DNA of 64,000 nucleotides from Lacibacter cauensis. GTDB lineage: Bacteria > Bacteroidota > Bacteroidia > Chitinophagales > Chitinophagaceae. Made by a program: the position numbers and the translations under genes. The notes below the pieces were generated by a model. That model saw only the letters and a list, made by a program, of their open reading frames with translations, made no database searches and was not told the origin of the DNA. The stretch spans positions 496,001 through 560,000 of the forward strand of contig NZ_VLLE01000003.1 of NCBI RefSeq assembly GCF_007830055.1, in the 5' to 3' direction. This document shows positions 17,989 to 27,596 of the stretch, one piece after another. Numbering within the stretch: position 1 is the first letter of the stretch; each line of letters starts with the position of its first letter.

Positions 17989-19794
17989 GTGCATCAACTT
18001 CGTTCAGCTGTTTATAAAACCGGAATATTAACTGCAGTTGCCTGCGTGGTATTGCTATGCAGCCATGCACAAACAAAGTATTTGCTCAACTATCGTTTTA
18101 CCGATACTGCAGATGTATCTACCGCAATGGGATTGAAAAAGGAGTTTGATGATAAAAATCTCTGCTCACAATACATTTTTGAATTGCCGGCGCTGTTACA
18201 GAAAAAAGGGTTTATTGCCGCATCGGTTGATACGGTAACAATGGATTCAGCACAGGCAATGGTGGTGCTGTATCTCGGAAAGCCTTGGCGTTGGGCGAAG
18301 CTTACCACATCATCGGTACCAACAGAATTACTCAACGCAGCAGGTTACAGAGATCGCAACTATACCAAGCAAGCGCTCGATTATGCTGCTATACAACAGC
18401 TGCAGGTAAAAATTCTTGATAAACTGGAAAATACCGGTTATCCATTTGCGAATGTGTACCTCGACAGTTTTGCCATACAGGATGGTGATGTTACCGCTGT
18501 TTTAAAAGTTGATAAAGGACCGGAGTACAAAGTAGATAGTATAAGAGTTTTTGGCGATGTGAAAATCAGCAATCGTTTTCTGCAGCGTTATCTCGAAATA
18601 TCCGATGGTTCTATTTATCAGAAACAAAAGCTGTTGACTATTTCTTCCCGTTTGTTGCAGCTGCCCTATCTGTACGAAGAACAGAAATGGAACATGACTT
18701 ATCTCGGCACAGGTTCTATTGTGAATCTTTACCTCAAGGAAAGGAAAAGCAGCCAGGTAAACGGATTAGTTGGTTTTTTACCTGCTACCGATGAAGCGGG
18801 CAGAAATAAATTGTTGGTTACAGGCGATTTCAATCTTAACCTCAAAAATGGATTTGGTTTGGGCGAAGCATTAACCATGCAGTTTCAGCAAATACAGGTG
18901 CAGTCGCCACGTTTACAGTTAGGCTATCAACAACCTTTTTTGTTTGGTTCGCCATTTGGTGTGGATGTGAGTTTTGATGGGTTGAAAAAGGACAGCAGCT
19001 TCCTAAACATTAATATGCAGATAGGCGTTTTGTATGCATTTGGCGGAAACAGAAGTGCAAAGATTTTTTACCAGCAGTTCATATCAAATCTGTTAACGGT
19101 AGATACGATTGCTGTGCGTAACAGCAAACGTTTGCCCGATCAGATCGATCAGACAACATCCAACATCGGTCTTGAATACGAATGGTACAATACCGATTAC
19201 CGGTTTAACCCCAGAAAAGGTTTTGATGTGAAGTTCACCGGCTCTGCAGGTATTCGTAAAATAAGAGCCAACAACAACATTACATCTTTAAAAGATCCGC
19301 TTAATCCGGTGTTCAATTATCAGGCATTGTATGATTCAGTTGGCACAAGGGCATATACTTTTCGCTTAAAAGCAAGTGTGGCCCGCTATTTTAAAACCGG
19401 TAAACAAACAACATTCAAAACAGCAATCAATGCAGGCATGGTGCAAAGTCCACGCATTTTCCGCAACGAGTTGTACCAAATCGGTGGCTTTCGTTTGTTG
19501 CGTGGTTTCGATGAAGAAAGCATTTTTGCTTCGGCTTATGCTGTGCTTACAACTGAGTACCGCATACTGCTGGGTTTAAACAGTTTCCTGTATGCTTTTG
19601 CCGATGGTGGTTTGGTGCGTAACAACAGCCAGTTTGCCAACACAAACAGCCAACTGTTCGGCGCAGGCTTTGGCATGGCGTTCGAAACCAAGGCTGGTAT
19701 TTTTAATATTGCTTTTGCTGCAGGTAAACGCAACGACTTACCGTTTAATCTCCGCCAAAGTAAAATCCATTTTGGTTACGTGAATTTTTTCTGA
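17989..19794 (+). CDS. Omp85-family outer-membrane protein (BamA/TamA-like)
   Basis: A 601-residue Omp85-superfamily protein. The signal peptide (to about residue 27, ending CSHAQ) is followed by two or three POTRA-like repeats; LENTGYPFANVYLDSF followed by KVDKGPEYKVDSIRVFG is a typical POTRA beta-alpha-alpha-beta unit. The C-terminal 16-stranded barrel holds the conserved loop-6 motif in FRLLRGFDEESI (the RGF of the family's VRGF/Y motif) and ends in aromatic Phe-Phe. It is shorter than true BamA (five POTRAs), so a TamA-like or lineage-specific assembly/export role is likelier. The start is GTG at 17989; no ATG precedes the signal peptide. The DUF4271 gene starts 3 nt after its stop. Confidence 0.82.
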   Translation: MHQLRSAVYKTGILTAVACVVLLCSHAQTKYLLNYRFTDTADVSTAMGLKKEFDDKNLCSQYIFELPALLQKKGFIAASVDTVTMDSAQAMVVLYLGKPWRWAKLTTSSVPTELLNAAGYRDRNYTKQALDYAAIQQLQVKILDKLENTGYPFANVYLDSFAIQDGDVTAVLKVDKGPEYKVDSIRVFGDVKISNRFLQRYLEISDGSIYQKQKLLTISSRLLQLPYLYEEQKWNMTYLGTGSIVNLYLKERKSSQVNGLVGFLPATDEAGRNKLLVTGDFNLNLKNGFGLGEALTMQFQQIQVQSPRLQLGYQQPFLFGSPFGVDVSFDGLKKDSSFLNINMQIGVLYAFGGNRSAKIFYQQFISNLLTVDTIAVRNSKRLPDQIDQTTSNIGLEYEWYNTDYRFNPRKGFDVKFTGSAGIRKIRANNNITSLKDPLNPVFNYQALYDSVGTRAYTFRLKASVARYFKTGKQTTFKTAINAGMVQSPRIFRNELYQIGGFRLLRGFDEESIFASAYAVLTTEYRILLGLNSFLYAFADGGLVRNNSQFANTNSQLFGAGFGMAFETKAGIFNIAFAAGKRNDLPFNLRQSKIHFGYVNFF

Positions 19795-19797
19795 TGG

Positions 19798-20715
19798 ATG
19801 ATTGTGCTTAAGTATTTTTGCAAACAACCCATGCGTTTTACAATTTTTTTCATCGGCATCTTCATTTGTTTGCTTGCAAAGGCACAGGATAGTGCTGTTG
19901 TTCAACAAAAGGCAGACAGTGCATTGAAAATTGCAACGCAGCCAGTCGATTCTGTAACGAAAGCAATTCCGTTGGTTGCCATTGATTCCTGTTTCAAAGC
20001 AGTACTGCAAACATCCAGGCTTCAATTATTTGCCAAAGCAGAGTTTCAGATAGAGAAAGAAAAACAGGTAGAAAAAAAGGAGTGGTTGTTTTATTATTTG
20101 CTGGGCATAGCCCTCATGTTTGGATTACTCCGTTTAAGCTATCTCCGTTATTTCAACGATATGTTCCGTGTGTTTTTCCGTACATCACTGCGGGTAAATC
20201 AAATTCGGGAGCAGCTGGTGCAATCGGGGCTGCAGTCGTTGCTGTTTAATTGTTTGTTTGCCATTGTAGCCGGCGCTTATGTGTATTTACTCATCCGTTA
20301 TTTTAAAGTATCCATACAGCTGCCCGAAGTGTTTATACCGTTAATAACAGCTGCTGTTGTTGCGGTGCTGTACATCGCTAAATATCTTTTCCTGGAGTTC
20401 AGCGGATGGTTGTTCAGTATTAAAAATGCTGCCAGTACTTATTCGTTCATTGTGTTTTTGATCAATAAGATCATTGGTATTTTGTTGCTGCCGTTCCTGT
20501 TTATCATTGCATTTGCAAACAGGGAGTTGGCGGGCATTGCCATAACTATTTCTTTGGTTATTGTGGGCGGGCTTTTCTTATATCGTTTTCTCCGGGCATA
20601 CAGTCCCGTTCAGTCCGATGTGAAGGTGGGCAGGTTTCATTTCTTTTTATTCTTTTTAGCCTTTGAGGTGGCGCCTTTGTTGGTGATCTACAAGCTGGTG
20701 CTTGGATTTTTGTAA
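19798..20715 (+). CDS. DUF4271 membrane protein
   Basis: A 305-residue membrane protein. A hydrophobic N-terminal signal/anchor (IFFIGIFICLLAKAQ) is followed by a linker of about 60 residues and then six or so TM helices (about residues 95-305). It matches the DUF4271 proteins that in Bacteroidota commonly precede hemD, as here: hemD begins 39 nt after its stop. No function is established; co-occurrence with uroporphyrinogen synthase hints at a tetrapyrrole link. It begins 3 nt after the Omp85 gene, so translation is probably coupled. An ATG at 19831 is an alternative start. Confidence 0.75.
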   Translation: MIVLKYFCKQPMRFTIFFIGIFICLLAKAQDSAVVQQKADSALKIATQPVDSVTKAIPLVAIDSCFKAVLQTSRLQLFAKAEFQIEKEKQVEKKEWLFYYLLGIALMFGLLRLSYLRYFNDMFRVFFRTSLRVNQIREQLVQSGLQSLLFNCLFAIVAGAYVYLLIRYFKVSIQLPEVFIPLITAAVVAVLYIAKYLFLEFSGWLFSIKNAASTYSFIVFLINKIIGILLLPFLFIIAFANRELAGIAITISLVIVGGLFLYRFLRAYSPVQSDVKVGRFHFFLFFLAFEVAPLLVIYKLVLGFL

Positions 20716-20726
20716 AGAATTGTACT

Positions 20727-20734
20727 TACCTTTG
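20727..20734 (+). promoter_or_regulatory. Bacteroidota -7 box for hemD
   Basis: TACCTTTG matches TAnnTTTG exactly and lies 20 nt before the hemD ATG, just after the stop of the DUF4271 gene. hemD may therefore have its own promoter. Confidence 0.5.
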
Positions 20735-20754
20735 CAGAAATTTTCCAAGTACGT

Positions 20755-21540
20755 ATGGGAAAAAACGGTATGAAGCCACAAAAAGAAAAAGCTATTAAAA
20801 GCATCCTCATTACGCAGCCAAGGCCCGAATCCGACAAGTCACCATACTATGAGCTTGCCCGGAAATATAACGTTGAGCTTTCCTTTCAGCCCTTTATACG
20901 GATTGAAGGTATTCCTGCAAAAGATTTCAGAAAACAGAAGATTGATATTACCGCTTTCTCTGCTGTCATTTTTACCAGCCGTAATGCGATCGATCACTTT
21001 TTCCGTATCTGTGAAGAAATGCGGATCTCTGTTTCTCAGGAAACCAAGTATTTCTGTATTACCGAAGCCGTTGCTTTATATCTGCAAAAGTTTATCCTCT
21101 ATCGTAAGCGGAAAGTATTTTATGGTGCAGATGGCACCAACAAGAGTTTGTTTGATGTGGTGAATAAGCACAAAAGCAACGAAAAGTTTTTATACCCCTG
21201 CAGCGAAAATATTGACAACGAAATAACCACCTGGTTACGTAATCACAACTGCGAATTTTCTACACCAATTCTTTACAAAACCGTGAGTAACGATGTAAAA
21301 GAATTGGTTACAGAAGGCGGCTTTGATGTGATTTGCTTTTTTACTCCAAGCGGTGTAAAGAGTTTGTTCGAGAACTTACCAAAATACCAGCAGAACGGAA
21401 CGTTTATCGGTGCTTTTGGCGCAAATACATTTAAGGCGGTTGAAGAAGCAGGCTTGCAATTACAGATCAAAGCACCGGAACCGCAGGCTCCAAGTATGGT
21501 TTCTGCACTCGACCGTTTCCTGGCTCAGCTCACAAAATAA
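20755..21540 (+). CDS. hemD: Uroporphyrinogen-III synthase
   Basis: A 261-residue cytoplasmic enzyme that cyclises hydroxymethylbilane to uroporphyrinogen III in haem biosynthesis. The HemD family is poorly conserved, but the two-domain pattern is visible: VIFTSRNAIDHFF in domain 1, FLYPCSENIDNEI in the middle and DVICFFTPSGVKSLFENL in domain 2, with FGANTFKAVEEAGL near the end. The basic N-terminal extension (MGKNGMKPQKEKAIKS) is typical of the Bacteroidota form. A promoter box lies 20 nt upstream. Together with hemW nearby this makes a loose haem-related neighbourhood. Confidence 0.85.
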   Translation: MGKNGMKPQKEKAIKSILITQPRPESDKSPYYELARKYNVELSFQPFIRIEGIPAKDFRKQKIDITAFSAVIFTSRNAIDHFFRICEEMRISVSQETKYFCITEAVALYLQKFILYRKRKVFYGADGTNKSLFDVVNKHKSNEKFLYPCSENIDNEITTWLRNHNCEFSTPILYKTVSNDVKELVTEGGFDVICFFTPSGVKSLFENLPKYQQNGTFIGAFGANTFKAVEEAGLQLQIKAPEPQAPSMVSALDRFLAQLTK

Positions 21541-21601
21541 TTCTGCATTTTCTTTAGTGAAAGGAACGAGCTTTGTTGATTCAAACATGGCTTAAATTGT
21601 T

Positions 21602-23662
21602 ATGCAACATACTAACAGGCTTTCGAAAGAAAACAGTCCCTATTTATTACAACACGCCCATAACCCTGTCGATTGGTATCCATGGGGAGATGAAGCGTTG
21701 CAAAAAGCAAAAGCAGAAGATAAACCGGTGCTGGTAAGTATTGGTTATTCGTCTTGCCATTGGTGTCATGTAATGGAGCGGGAAAGTTTTGAAGATGTGG
21801 CTACTGCAGACATTATGAATAAGCACTTCATCAACATCAAGATCGATCGGGAAGAGCGCCCCGATCTTGATCATATTTATATGGATGCGGTGCAGTCGAT
21901 GACGGGTAGCGGCGGCTGGCCATTGAATGTTTTTTTAACACCCGATCTGAAACCTTTTTATGGCGGCACTTATTTTCCACCGGTACGTGCATACAACCGC
22001 AGTTCTTGGAAGGAAGTGTTGTACGGCATTGCTAATGCCTTTAAAGAAAGGAGAGATGAAATTGAACAACAGGCAGCAGAATTGGTGCAGCATCTGCAGA
22101 ACGCAAACTCGTTTGGCACACAAAAAATATTGAAGTTCGATTTACCAGCCGAAGAACTGTTTCCTGCCAGGCACAACGATTTGATGTTTGAAGCCATTAT
22201 GAAAACGGCCGATACAGAATGGGGAGGCTTTGGCAGAGCACCTAAATTTCCGCAGACCTTTACCATCGGGTATCTTTTAAAATATCATTACTTCACAGCC
22301 AAGCCGGAGGCGTTAAACCAGGCTTGTCTCAGTTTAAATAAAATGATTGCCGGTGGTTTATACGATCATATCGGTGGAGGTTTTGCCCGGTACAGCACCG
22401 ATACGGAATGGCTTGTTCCGCATTTTGAAAAAATGTTGTACGACAACGCCTTGCTGGTAACAGTTTTAAGCGAAGCCTACCAGGTAACAAAAGATCCGCT
22501 GTACAAAAAAACCATTGAAGAAACGCTTGCCTTTACAGAACGGGAAATGACTTCGCCCGAAAATGGCTTTTATGCTGCGTTGGATGCTGATAGCGAAGGG
22601 GTGGAAGGGAAATTTTACACTTGGCGTAAAGCTGAAATTGAAGCGATTTTAAAGGAGCATGCAGCATTATTTTGCAATTATTACAACATTACTGAAGCTG
22701 GTAATTGGGAGGAAGTCAATATTCCGCACACCAGAACTACTGCCGCTGCTTTTTGTCAACAACAAGGATTGGGCGAAGCGGAATTTACCAGCATAATGGA
22801 AGAGTGCAAAGCAAAATTGCTTGCTGCCCGTGCGCAACGGATACGGCCTTTGCTCGACGATAAAATTATCTTGGGCTGGAATGTGCTGATGAATGCAGCT
22901 TACAGTTCGGCTTTTGCAGCATTGGGTATCGAAGCATATCGGCAGAAAGCAATTGCCAACATGGATTTTCTGTTACAAACCTTCCGGAAAGAAACCGGCT
23001 GTTGGCATGTGTACAAAGAAGGCGAGAGAAAATTCCCGGCATTTTTAGATGATTACGCATTTTTTATCAATGCTTTGTTGCAGTTGCAGGAAATAACATC
23101 CAACCAGGATTACCTGTTTGTAGCCAAAGCGCTGTGCGAATATGTGCTGGCACAGTTTGGAGAAGAGGAAACCGGCTATTTCTTCTTTACCGCAGAAGGA
23201 CAACCCGACATTGTTGTCCGAAAAAAAGAGGTGTACGACGGAGCCGTACCTTCCGGCAATGCGGTAATGGCCGATAACCTTGCCCGGCTGGGAATCCTGT
23301 TTGATTTGCCTGAATGGCGGGAACGCAGCGCTAAAATGGTTTTAGGATTACAGGATACGTTTGTACAGTACCCGGGCTCTTTCGGCATATGGGCGTCGCT
23401 TCAGCTGAAATTAAGCAAAGGTTTTGCCGAACTGGCGGTAGTTGGGCCGGACTTTGAAACTAAACGAGATGAAATTCTCAGGCTTTTCCGACCTCACGTA
23501 ATTCTGCAGTCTTCCGCAGGAAACAATCGTACTTTCCCGCTATTATCTAACAGGGAAACACCCCAAGGGAATACGCTTTTCTATCTATGCAGGGAGTATG
23601 CCTGCCTCAGGCCTACTGCTGAAATGCAGGAAATACAGGCACTCTTAAGTTCTGCATCCTGA
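21602..23662 (+). CDS. DUF255 thioredoxin-domain protein (YyaL/SPATA20 family)
   Basis: A 686-residue protein. The N-terminal thioredoxin-like DUF255 domain (residues about 1-165) begins [21 protein letters not shown] and carries a CHWC active-site-like motif at C52-C55. The remainder is an (alpha/alpha)6 barrel resembling glycoside/cellobiose-epimerase folds ([41 protein letters not shown]). Domain order and length match YyaL and human SPATA20. The biochemical role is not established. It has no signal peptide and so is probably cytoplasmic. Confidence 0.88.
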   Translation: MQHTNRLSKENSPYLLQHAHNPVDWYPWGDEALQKAKAEDKPVLVSIGYSSCHWCHVMERESFEDVATADIMNKHFINIKIDREERPDLDHIYMDAVQSMTGSGGWPLNVFLTPDLKPFYGGTYFPPVRAYNRSSWKEVLYGIANAFKERRDEIEQQAAELVQHLQNANSFGTQKILKFDLPAEELFPARHNDLMFEAIMKTADTEWGGFGRAPKFPQTFTIGYLLKYHYFTAKPEALNQACLSLNKMIAGGLYDHIGGGFARYSTDTEWLVPHFEKMLYDNALLVTVLSEAYQVTKDPLYKKTIEETLAFTEREMTSPENGFYAALDADSEGVEGKFYTWRKAEIEAILKEHAALFCNYYNITEAGNWEEVNIPHTRTTAAAFCQQQGLGEAEFTSIMEECKAKLLAARAQRIRPLLDDKIILGWNVLMNAAYSSAFAALGIEAYRQKAIANMDFLLQTFRKETGCWHVYKEGERKFPAFLDDYAFFINALLQLQEITSNQDYLFVAKALCEYVLAQFGEEETGYFFFTAEGQPDIVVRKKEVYDGAVPSGNAVMADNLARLGILFDLPEWRERSAKMVLGLQDTFVQYPGSFGIWASLQLKLSKGFAELAVVGPDFETKRDEILRLFRPHVILQSSAGNNRTFPLLSNRETPQGNTLFYLCREYACLRPTAEMQEIQALLSSAS

Positions 23663-23718
23663 TAAAACAATAAAAAAATCAATTCCCCGTTATGCTTCTG
23701 ATGCCTAAAAACATTTTG

Positions 23719-23739
23719 AATAATTAAAAATTAATTATT
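23719..23739. repeat. AT-rich inverted repeat upstream of gldK
   Basis: AATAATTAA and TTAATTATT form a perfect 9-bp inverted repeat with an AAA centre, 44 nt upstream of the gldK -7 box. It lacks a T-tract and GC pairs, so it is a poor terminator. An operator or UP-type element is possible; AT richness alone could also produce it. Confidence 0.3.
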
Positions 23740-23758
23740 AGCATTGCGATGAATTTTA

Positions 23759-23768
23759 AGCTAATCTC
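23759..23768 (+). promoter_or_regulatory. Shared 10-mer upstream of gldK
   Basis: AGCTAATCTC occurs here, 14 nt before the gldK -7 box, and again at 25162-25171 upstream of gldL. Both copies follow a short T run. It may be a binding site shared by the two gld leaders; two copies are too few to be sure. Confidence 0.25.
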
Positions 23769-23782
23769 CAAGGCGGAGTACT

Positions 23783-23790
23783 TAAATTTG
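23783..23790 (+). promoter_or_regulatory. Bacteroidota -7 box for the gldKLMN operon
   Basis: TAAATTTG matches TAnnTTTG exactly, 37 nt before the gldK ATG at 23828, in an AT-rich region with no upstream gene closer than 160 nt. No ideal TTG -33 element is visible. Confidence 0.5.
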
Positions 23791-23827
23791 TCCAATACCT
23801 TAATCAAGAAAATTAAATTCTTAACAA

Positions 23828-25096
23828 ATGAAGAACCAACTGTTAAGTTGCCTAACAATCGCCGCCCTATCCGTACTGGCAGTAAGCTGCGGTAAGTCTA
23901 AGTCTTCTTCCAAAACTGCAAACAACGGACAACTTGTTGGTGCTGCTTATGGAGCTAAGCAAAACAACAATACTCATCTCGGAATGGTAATGATTCCGCA
24001 GGGTACTTTTCACATGGGTCCCAGCGATGAAGATATTAACTATGCCTATACTGCACGTAACCGCCAGGTATCGATCAGCGGTTTCTGGATGGATGCGACA
24101 GAAGTTACCAACAGCGAGTACAAGCAGTTTGTATATTATGTACGTGATTCTATTGCGGCAACAATTCTTGGTTATATCGACCCCAAAACAAACAGCATCG
24201 ATAAAAAGAAAGCTGCAGGCATCTGGAAAGAGAAGAATGTATTTGAAAAACTCGGTCAGATGATGATGGCTCCGGATGATCGTATTTTCGGTAAAATGGA
24301 AATCGATCCTGATAAATTAATTTACCAGGAAGAGTATGTAGATTACAAAGCTGCTGCTTACCGTAAGCCAAACGAACCCCGTTCTAAATTTATTATTAAA
24401 AACCCCGTAAAGGTTTATCCCGATACATTGGTATGGGTGCGTGACTTCTCTTACAGTTACAACGAGCCCATGAGCCAACGTTATTTTGCACACCCTGCAT
24501 TTGCTAACTATCCTGTGGTTGGTGTTACCTGGAAACAGGCAACTGCGTTTTGTAACTGGCGTACCCGTTACCTGAACGATTACAACGATTCAAAAGGATA
24601 TGCAACAGAATCGAGCTACCGCTTGCCTTCTGAAGCTGAGTGGGAATACGCAGCACGTGGCGGTCGTTCGCAATCAATGTTCCCTTGGGGTAACTATTAT
24701 CTCCGTAACCGTAAAGGATGTTTAATGGCCAACTTCAAACCCGGCCGTGGTAACTATCCTGAAGACGGTGGTTTCTACACAGTACGTGCCGATGCTTATT
24801 GGCCAAACGATTTCGGCTTATATAACATGGCTGGTAACGTTGCAGAGTGGACAGGTTCTTTATATTATGAAGGTGCATACAACTTTGCACATGACATGAA
24901 CCCCGATATCCGTTACAACGCCAAAGACAGTGATCCTCCCCGTATGAAACGTAAAGTGGTACGTGGTGGCAGCTGGCAGAGTGTTGGTTACTTCCTGCAA
25001 ACAAGTACACGTAACTACGAGTACCAGGATACAGCGAAGTCTTACATCGGTTTCCGTTGTGTAATTAACCTTCCTCCAATGATGCGCAAGCGTTAA
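23828..25096 (+). CDS. gldK: Gliding motility / T9SS lipoprotein GldK
   Basis: A 422-residue outer-membrane-associated lipoprotein that forms the periplasmic ring of the type IX secretion system with GldN (PorK/PorN in Porphyromonas). The lipobox is LAVSC, with the acylated Cys at residue 21. The body is a formylglycine-generating-enzyme-like (SUMF1) fold: MVMIPQGTFHMGPSDED, then SGFWMDATEVTNSEYKQF, SEAEWEYAARGG and VRGGSWQSVGY ending in GFRCV. It leads gldK-L-M-N in the canonical order, which separates it from the similar GldJ. Expression is probably driven by the box at 23783. Confidence 0.95.
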   Translation: MKNQLLSCLTIAALSVLAVSCGKSKSSSKTANNGQLVGAAYGAKQNNNTHLGMVMIPQGTFHMGPSDEDINYAYTARNRQVSISGFWMDATEVTNSEYKQFVYYVRDSIAATILGYIDPKTNSIDKKKAAGIWKEKNVFEKLGQMMMAPDDRIFGKMEIDPDKLIYQEEYVDYKAAAYRKPNEPRSKFIIKNPVKVYPDTLVWVRDFSYSYNEPMSQRYFAHPAFANYPVVGVTWKQATAFCNWRTRYLNDYNDSKGYATESSYRLPSEAEWEYAARGGRSQSMFPWGNYYLRNRKGCLMANFKPGRGNYPEDGGFYTVRADAYWPNDFGLYNMAGNVAEWTGSLYYEGAYNFAHDMNPDIRYNAKDSDPPRMKRKVVRGGSWQSVGYFLQTSTRNYEYQDTAKSYIGFRCVINLPPMMRKR

Positions 25097-25161
25097 TACT
25101 AAACAGCATTTAATTTTTTAAACCCAATATTTATTTTTTAGAACAAAAGCGTTGCTTTTTG

Positions 25162-25171
25162 AGCTAATCTC
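25162..25171 (+). promoter_or_regulatory. Shared 10-mer upstream of gldL
   Basis: Second copy of AGCTAATCTC (first at 23759), 33 nt before the gldL ATG and 11 nt before a near-consensus box TACCTTTT at 25183. A weak hairpin (AAAAGC, GTT, GCTTTT) lies just upstream at 25145-25159. Confidence 0.25.
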
Positions 25172-25204
25172 AAACCATCATTTACCTTTTTAAATCCAAC
25201 TTTT

Positions 25205-25954
25205 ATGGCAGTTTCTAAATCAACCGAAAAAATCACAAACATCATCGTATCAGCAGGTGCAGCCGTAGTAATCTTTGGCGCATGGGCTAAAATCTTACAC
25301 CTCTCTTTTGCTGATATGATGCTTACAGTAGGACTTTTAACTGAGGCAGGCATTTTCGTTGTATATGCTTATCTGGCAACGCAAGGTTATGGTTTGCACG
25401 ATGATCATGCCCCGGCAGCCGGTGCTGCAGGAACTCCTGCGCTGGCCTCTTTAGATAAAATGTTACACGAAGCAGATATTACACCTGCCAACTTAAAAAG
25501 CCTGGGCGAAAACTTCCAGAAGCTGAACAGCACAGTTGGTGGTATTAAAGATGTAAGCGATGTTGTTGCTTCTACAGGCGAACTCAGCGCATCATCAAAA
25601 GAAGCTGCGAAAGTGTTAAGCGGTATGAAAGATGCTTACCAACAAGCTGCATCAACCGTTTCATCGTTCAACCTCGCTGCAGAAGGTACAAAAGCATACC
25701 ACGAGCAAGTACAGGTAATGACGAAAAACCTCGGTTCATTAAATACAATTTATGAACTCGAATTACAGGATACAAATAATCATCTTAAAGCAATGAATAA
25801 GTTCTACGGTAACCTTACACAAGCTTCTGAAGCAATGTTGGGTAGTGTAGATGATGCTAAAAAAGCACAAGAGCAAATTGGTTCATTAGCTAAGAACCTC
25901 GGCACCTTGAACAACATCTATGGTAACATGATCAATGCAATGCAGGGCCGTTAA
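25205..25954 (+). CDS. gldL: Gliding motility / T9SS motor protein GldL
   Basis: A 249-residue inner-membrane protein; with GldM it forms the proton-driven T9SS/gliding motor. Two N-terminal TM helices (about residues 11-33 and 38-60) carry the conserved arrangement IIVSAGAAVVIFGAWAKIL and LTEAGIFVVYAYLA, with a membrane Glu in the second helix that is thought to take part in proton flow. The rest is a long cytoplasmic helical region. It lies 108 nt after gldK and 59 nt before gldM. Confidence 0.95.
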   Translation: MAVSKSTEKITNIIVSAGAAVVIFGAWAKILHLSFADMMLTVGLLTEAGIFVVYAYLATQGYGLHDDHAPAAGAAGTPALASLDKMLHEADITPANLKSLGENFQKLNSTVGGIKDVSDVVASTGELSASSKEAAKVLSGMKDAYQQAASTVSSFNLAAEGTKAYHEQVQVMTKNLGSLNTIYELELQDTNNHLKAMNKFYGNLTQASEAMLGSVDDAKKAQEQIGSLAKNLGTLNNIYGNMINAMQGR

Positions 25955-26013
25955 TAATGAAACAACAGACGAACCAAAACTTATTCCTGATTTAAAACCA
26001 AAATCCGAAAAAG

Positions 26014-27537
26014 ATGGCACTACCTAAAGAGCCCCGGCAGAAGATGATTAACCTGATGTACCTGGTGTTAACAGCACTGTTGGCACTCAACGTATCAGCA
26101 GAAATCATCAATGCATTTAAAGTAGTCGATAATAGCCTTACCACTACAAACGCAGTTGTTAACCGTGCTACGGAAACAATTATGGAGTCATTTAAACTGA
26201 AAATGCAGGATCCTACTTCCAAAGCGAAAGCAGAAGTGTGGATGCCAAAAGCACAAACTGCAGTTCAGCTCACAAAAGAGATGAGTGACTATATTGAGCA
26301 GATTAAAACAAAAATTAAAGTAGCAGCAGGATATAATCCAAACGATCCTGAATCGAAGTTTAAAGAAGATAATATCGATATTGCCACCCGCATCATGGAC
26401 AAAGAAGGTGAAGGTGAGAAGCTGCGTAAAAAACTGGACGAATACAAAGCAAAAATGCTTGCGCTTGATCCAGAAGTTGGAAAAATGTTTGCCACTAACC
26501 TCCCGATCAACACTGAAATTCCAAAGTTGAAGAACAGCAAAATCGGTAATGTTACATGGGCGTATGCCTATTTCCACATGACACCAACTGTTGCAGCATT
26601 AACCATGCTGAGCAAGTTCCAGAACGACGTTAAAACAACTGAAAGCCGCCTTGTAAATGAGTTTCACAACCGTGTAGGTCAGGTAGTAGTTCGTTTCGAT
26701 GCGTTTGAACCAATTGTTGGCTCTAACACAACCTATCTTTTCCCTGGTCAGGAAATGGAAATTACTGCAGGCTTAGGTGCATTCAGTAAGCAAAAACTTC
26801 CTACGGTATCTATTGCTGGTGCGCCAGTTGAATTAAATGAGAAAGGATTGGCCATTAAGAAATTTAAAGTGGGTAGTACAAGCGGTTCGGTTAAAGTAGT
26901 TGTAAACTACACCGACCAGGATGGTAATCCTCAAACAAAAGAAACCGAAATAAACTATACAGTTGGTACCGCAACCGGTGCGTTTGTAAGTGCCGAAAAA
27001 GTAAAAGTATTATACATTGGTTTAGATAACGAACTCGCTGTTAGCGGTGGTAACGTAGGCGACGAAAAAGTAAGTGTTAGTATCAACAACGGTAGCTTAA
27101 CAAAAATTGGTCCCGGCCGTTATGTAGCAAAACCTGCTTCGCCTGGTAAAGCAATCGTCACCGTAAATGCTGATGGCAAACCAAGCAGCTTCGAGTTCCG
27201 TGTAAAATCAGTTCCTGATCCTGTTGCAATGGTTGGCCCAAGCAAGGGTGGTCGTATGCAGTCGAATGTGTTTAAGGCACAACAAGGTGTTCGAGCTGAA
27301 TTAGAAAACTTTGTATTTGAAGGAGTTCAGTATACTGTTACAGGATATGTTATTTACATGACTGGTGCTGGTTTCCCTGATCCTCAATTCCGCCAGGTGA
27401 GTGGAAATACATTCTCTGCTGTACAGGATCTCATCAACAAAGCTAAACCGGGTACAACAGTTACGCTGGATGAGGTGCAGGTACAAGGTCCCGGAGGTAG
27501 GAGAAGAATTCCAGGAATATTCTTTAACCTGTATTAA
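26014..27537 (+). CDS. gldM: Gliding motility / T9SS motor shaft GldM
   Basis: A 507-residue protein with one N-terminal TM helix (about residues 15-33, MINLMYLVLTALLALNVSAE) and a long periplasmic part of helical and Ig-like domains (D1-D4) that spans the periplasm to the GldK/GldN ring. The N-terminus MALPKEPRQKMINLMYLVL is a hallmark of the family. It acts with GldL as the rotating shaft. The gldN upstream frame begins 2 nt after its stop, so the operon is tightly packed here. Confidence 0.95.
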   Translation: MALPKEPRQKMINLMYLVLTALLALNVSAEIINAFKVVDNSLTTTNAVVNRATETIMESFKLKMQDPTSKAKAEVWMPKAQTAVQLTKEMSDYIEQIKTKIKVAAGYNPNDPESKFKEDNIDIATRIMDKEGEGEKLRKKLDEYKAKMLALDPEVGKMFATNLPINTEIPKLKNSKIGNVTWAYAYFHMTPTVAALTMLSKFQNDVKTTESRLVNEFHNRVGQVVVRFDAFEPIVGSNTTYLFPGQEMEITAGLGAFSKQKLPTVSIAGAPVELNEKGLAIKKFKVGSTSGSVKVVVNYTDQDGNPQTKETEINYTVGTATGAFVSAEKVKVLYIGLDNELAVSGGNVGDEKVSVSINNGSLTKIGPGRYVAKPASPGKAIVTVNADGKPSSFEFRVKSVPDPVAMVGPSKGGRMQSNVFKAQQGVRAELENFVFEGVQYTVTGYVIYMTGAGFPDPQFRQVSGNTFSAVQDLINKAKPGTTVTLDEVQVQGPGGRRRIPGIFFNLY

Positions 27538-27596
27538 TTGTGCGGCAGTATATTATTTCAACGAAAATTGCGTTTAATCAGAATAAAACGGACAAA

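Noticed and set aside
25145-25159. Hairpin between gldK and gldL as an operon terminator
   Set aside because: The stem is only six mostly A-T pairs; gldL-M-N are almost certainly expressed with gldK, so it is at most a weak attenuator or RNA-processing site.
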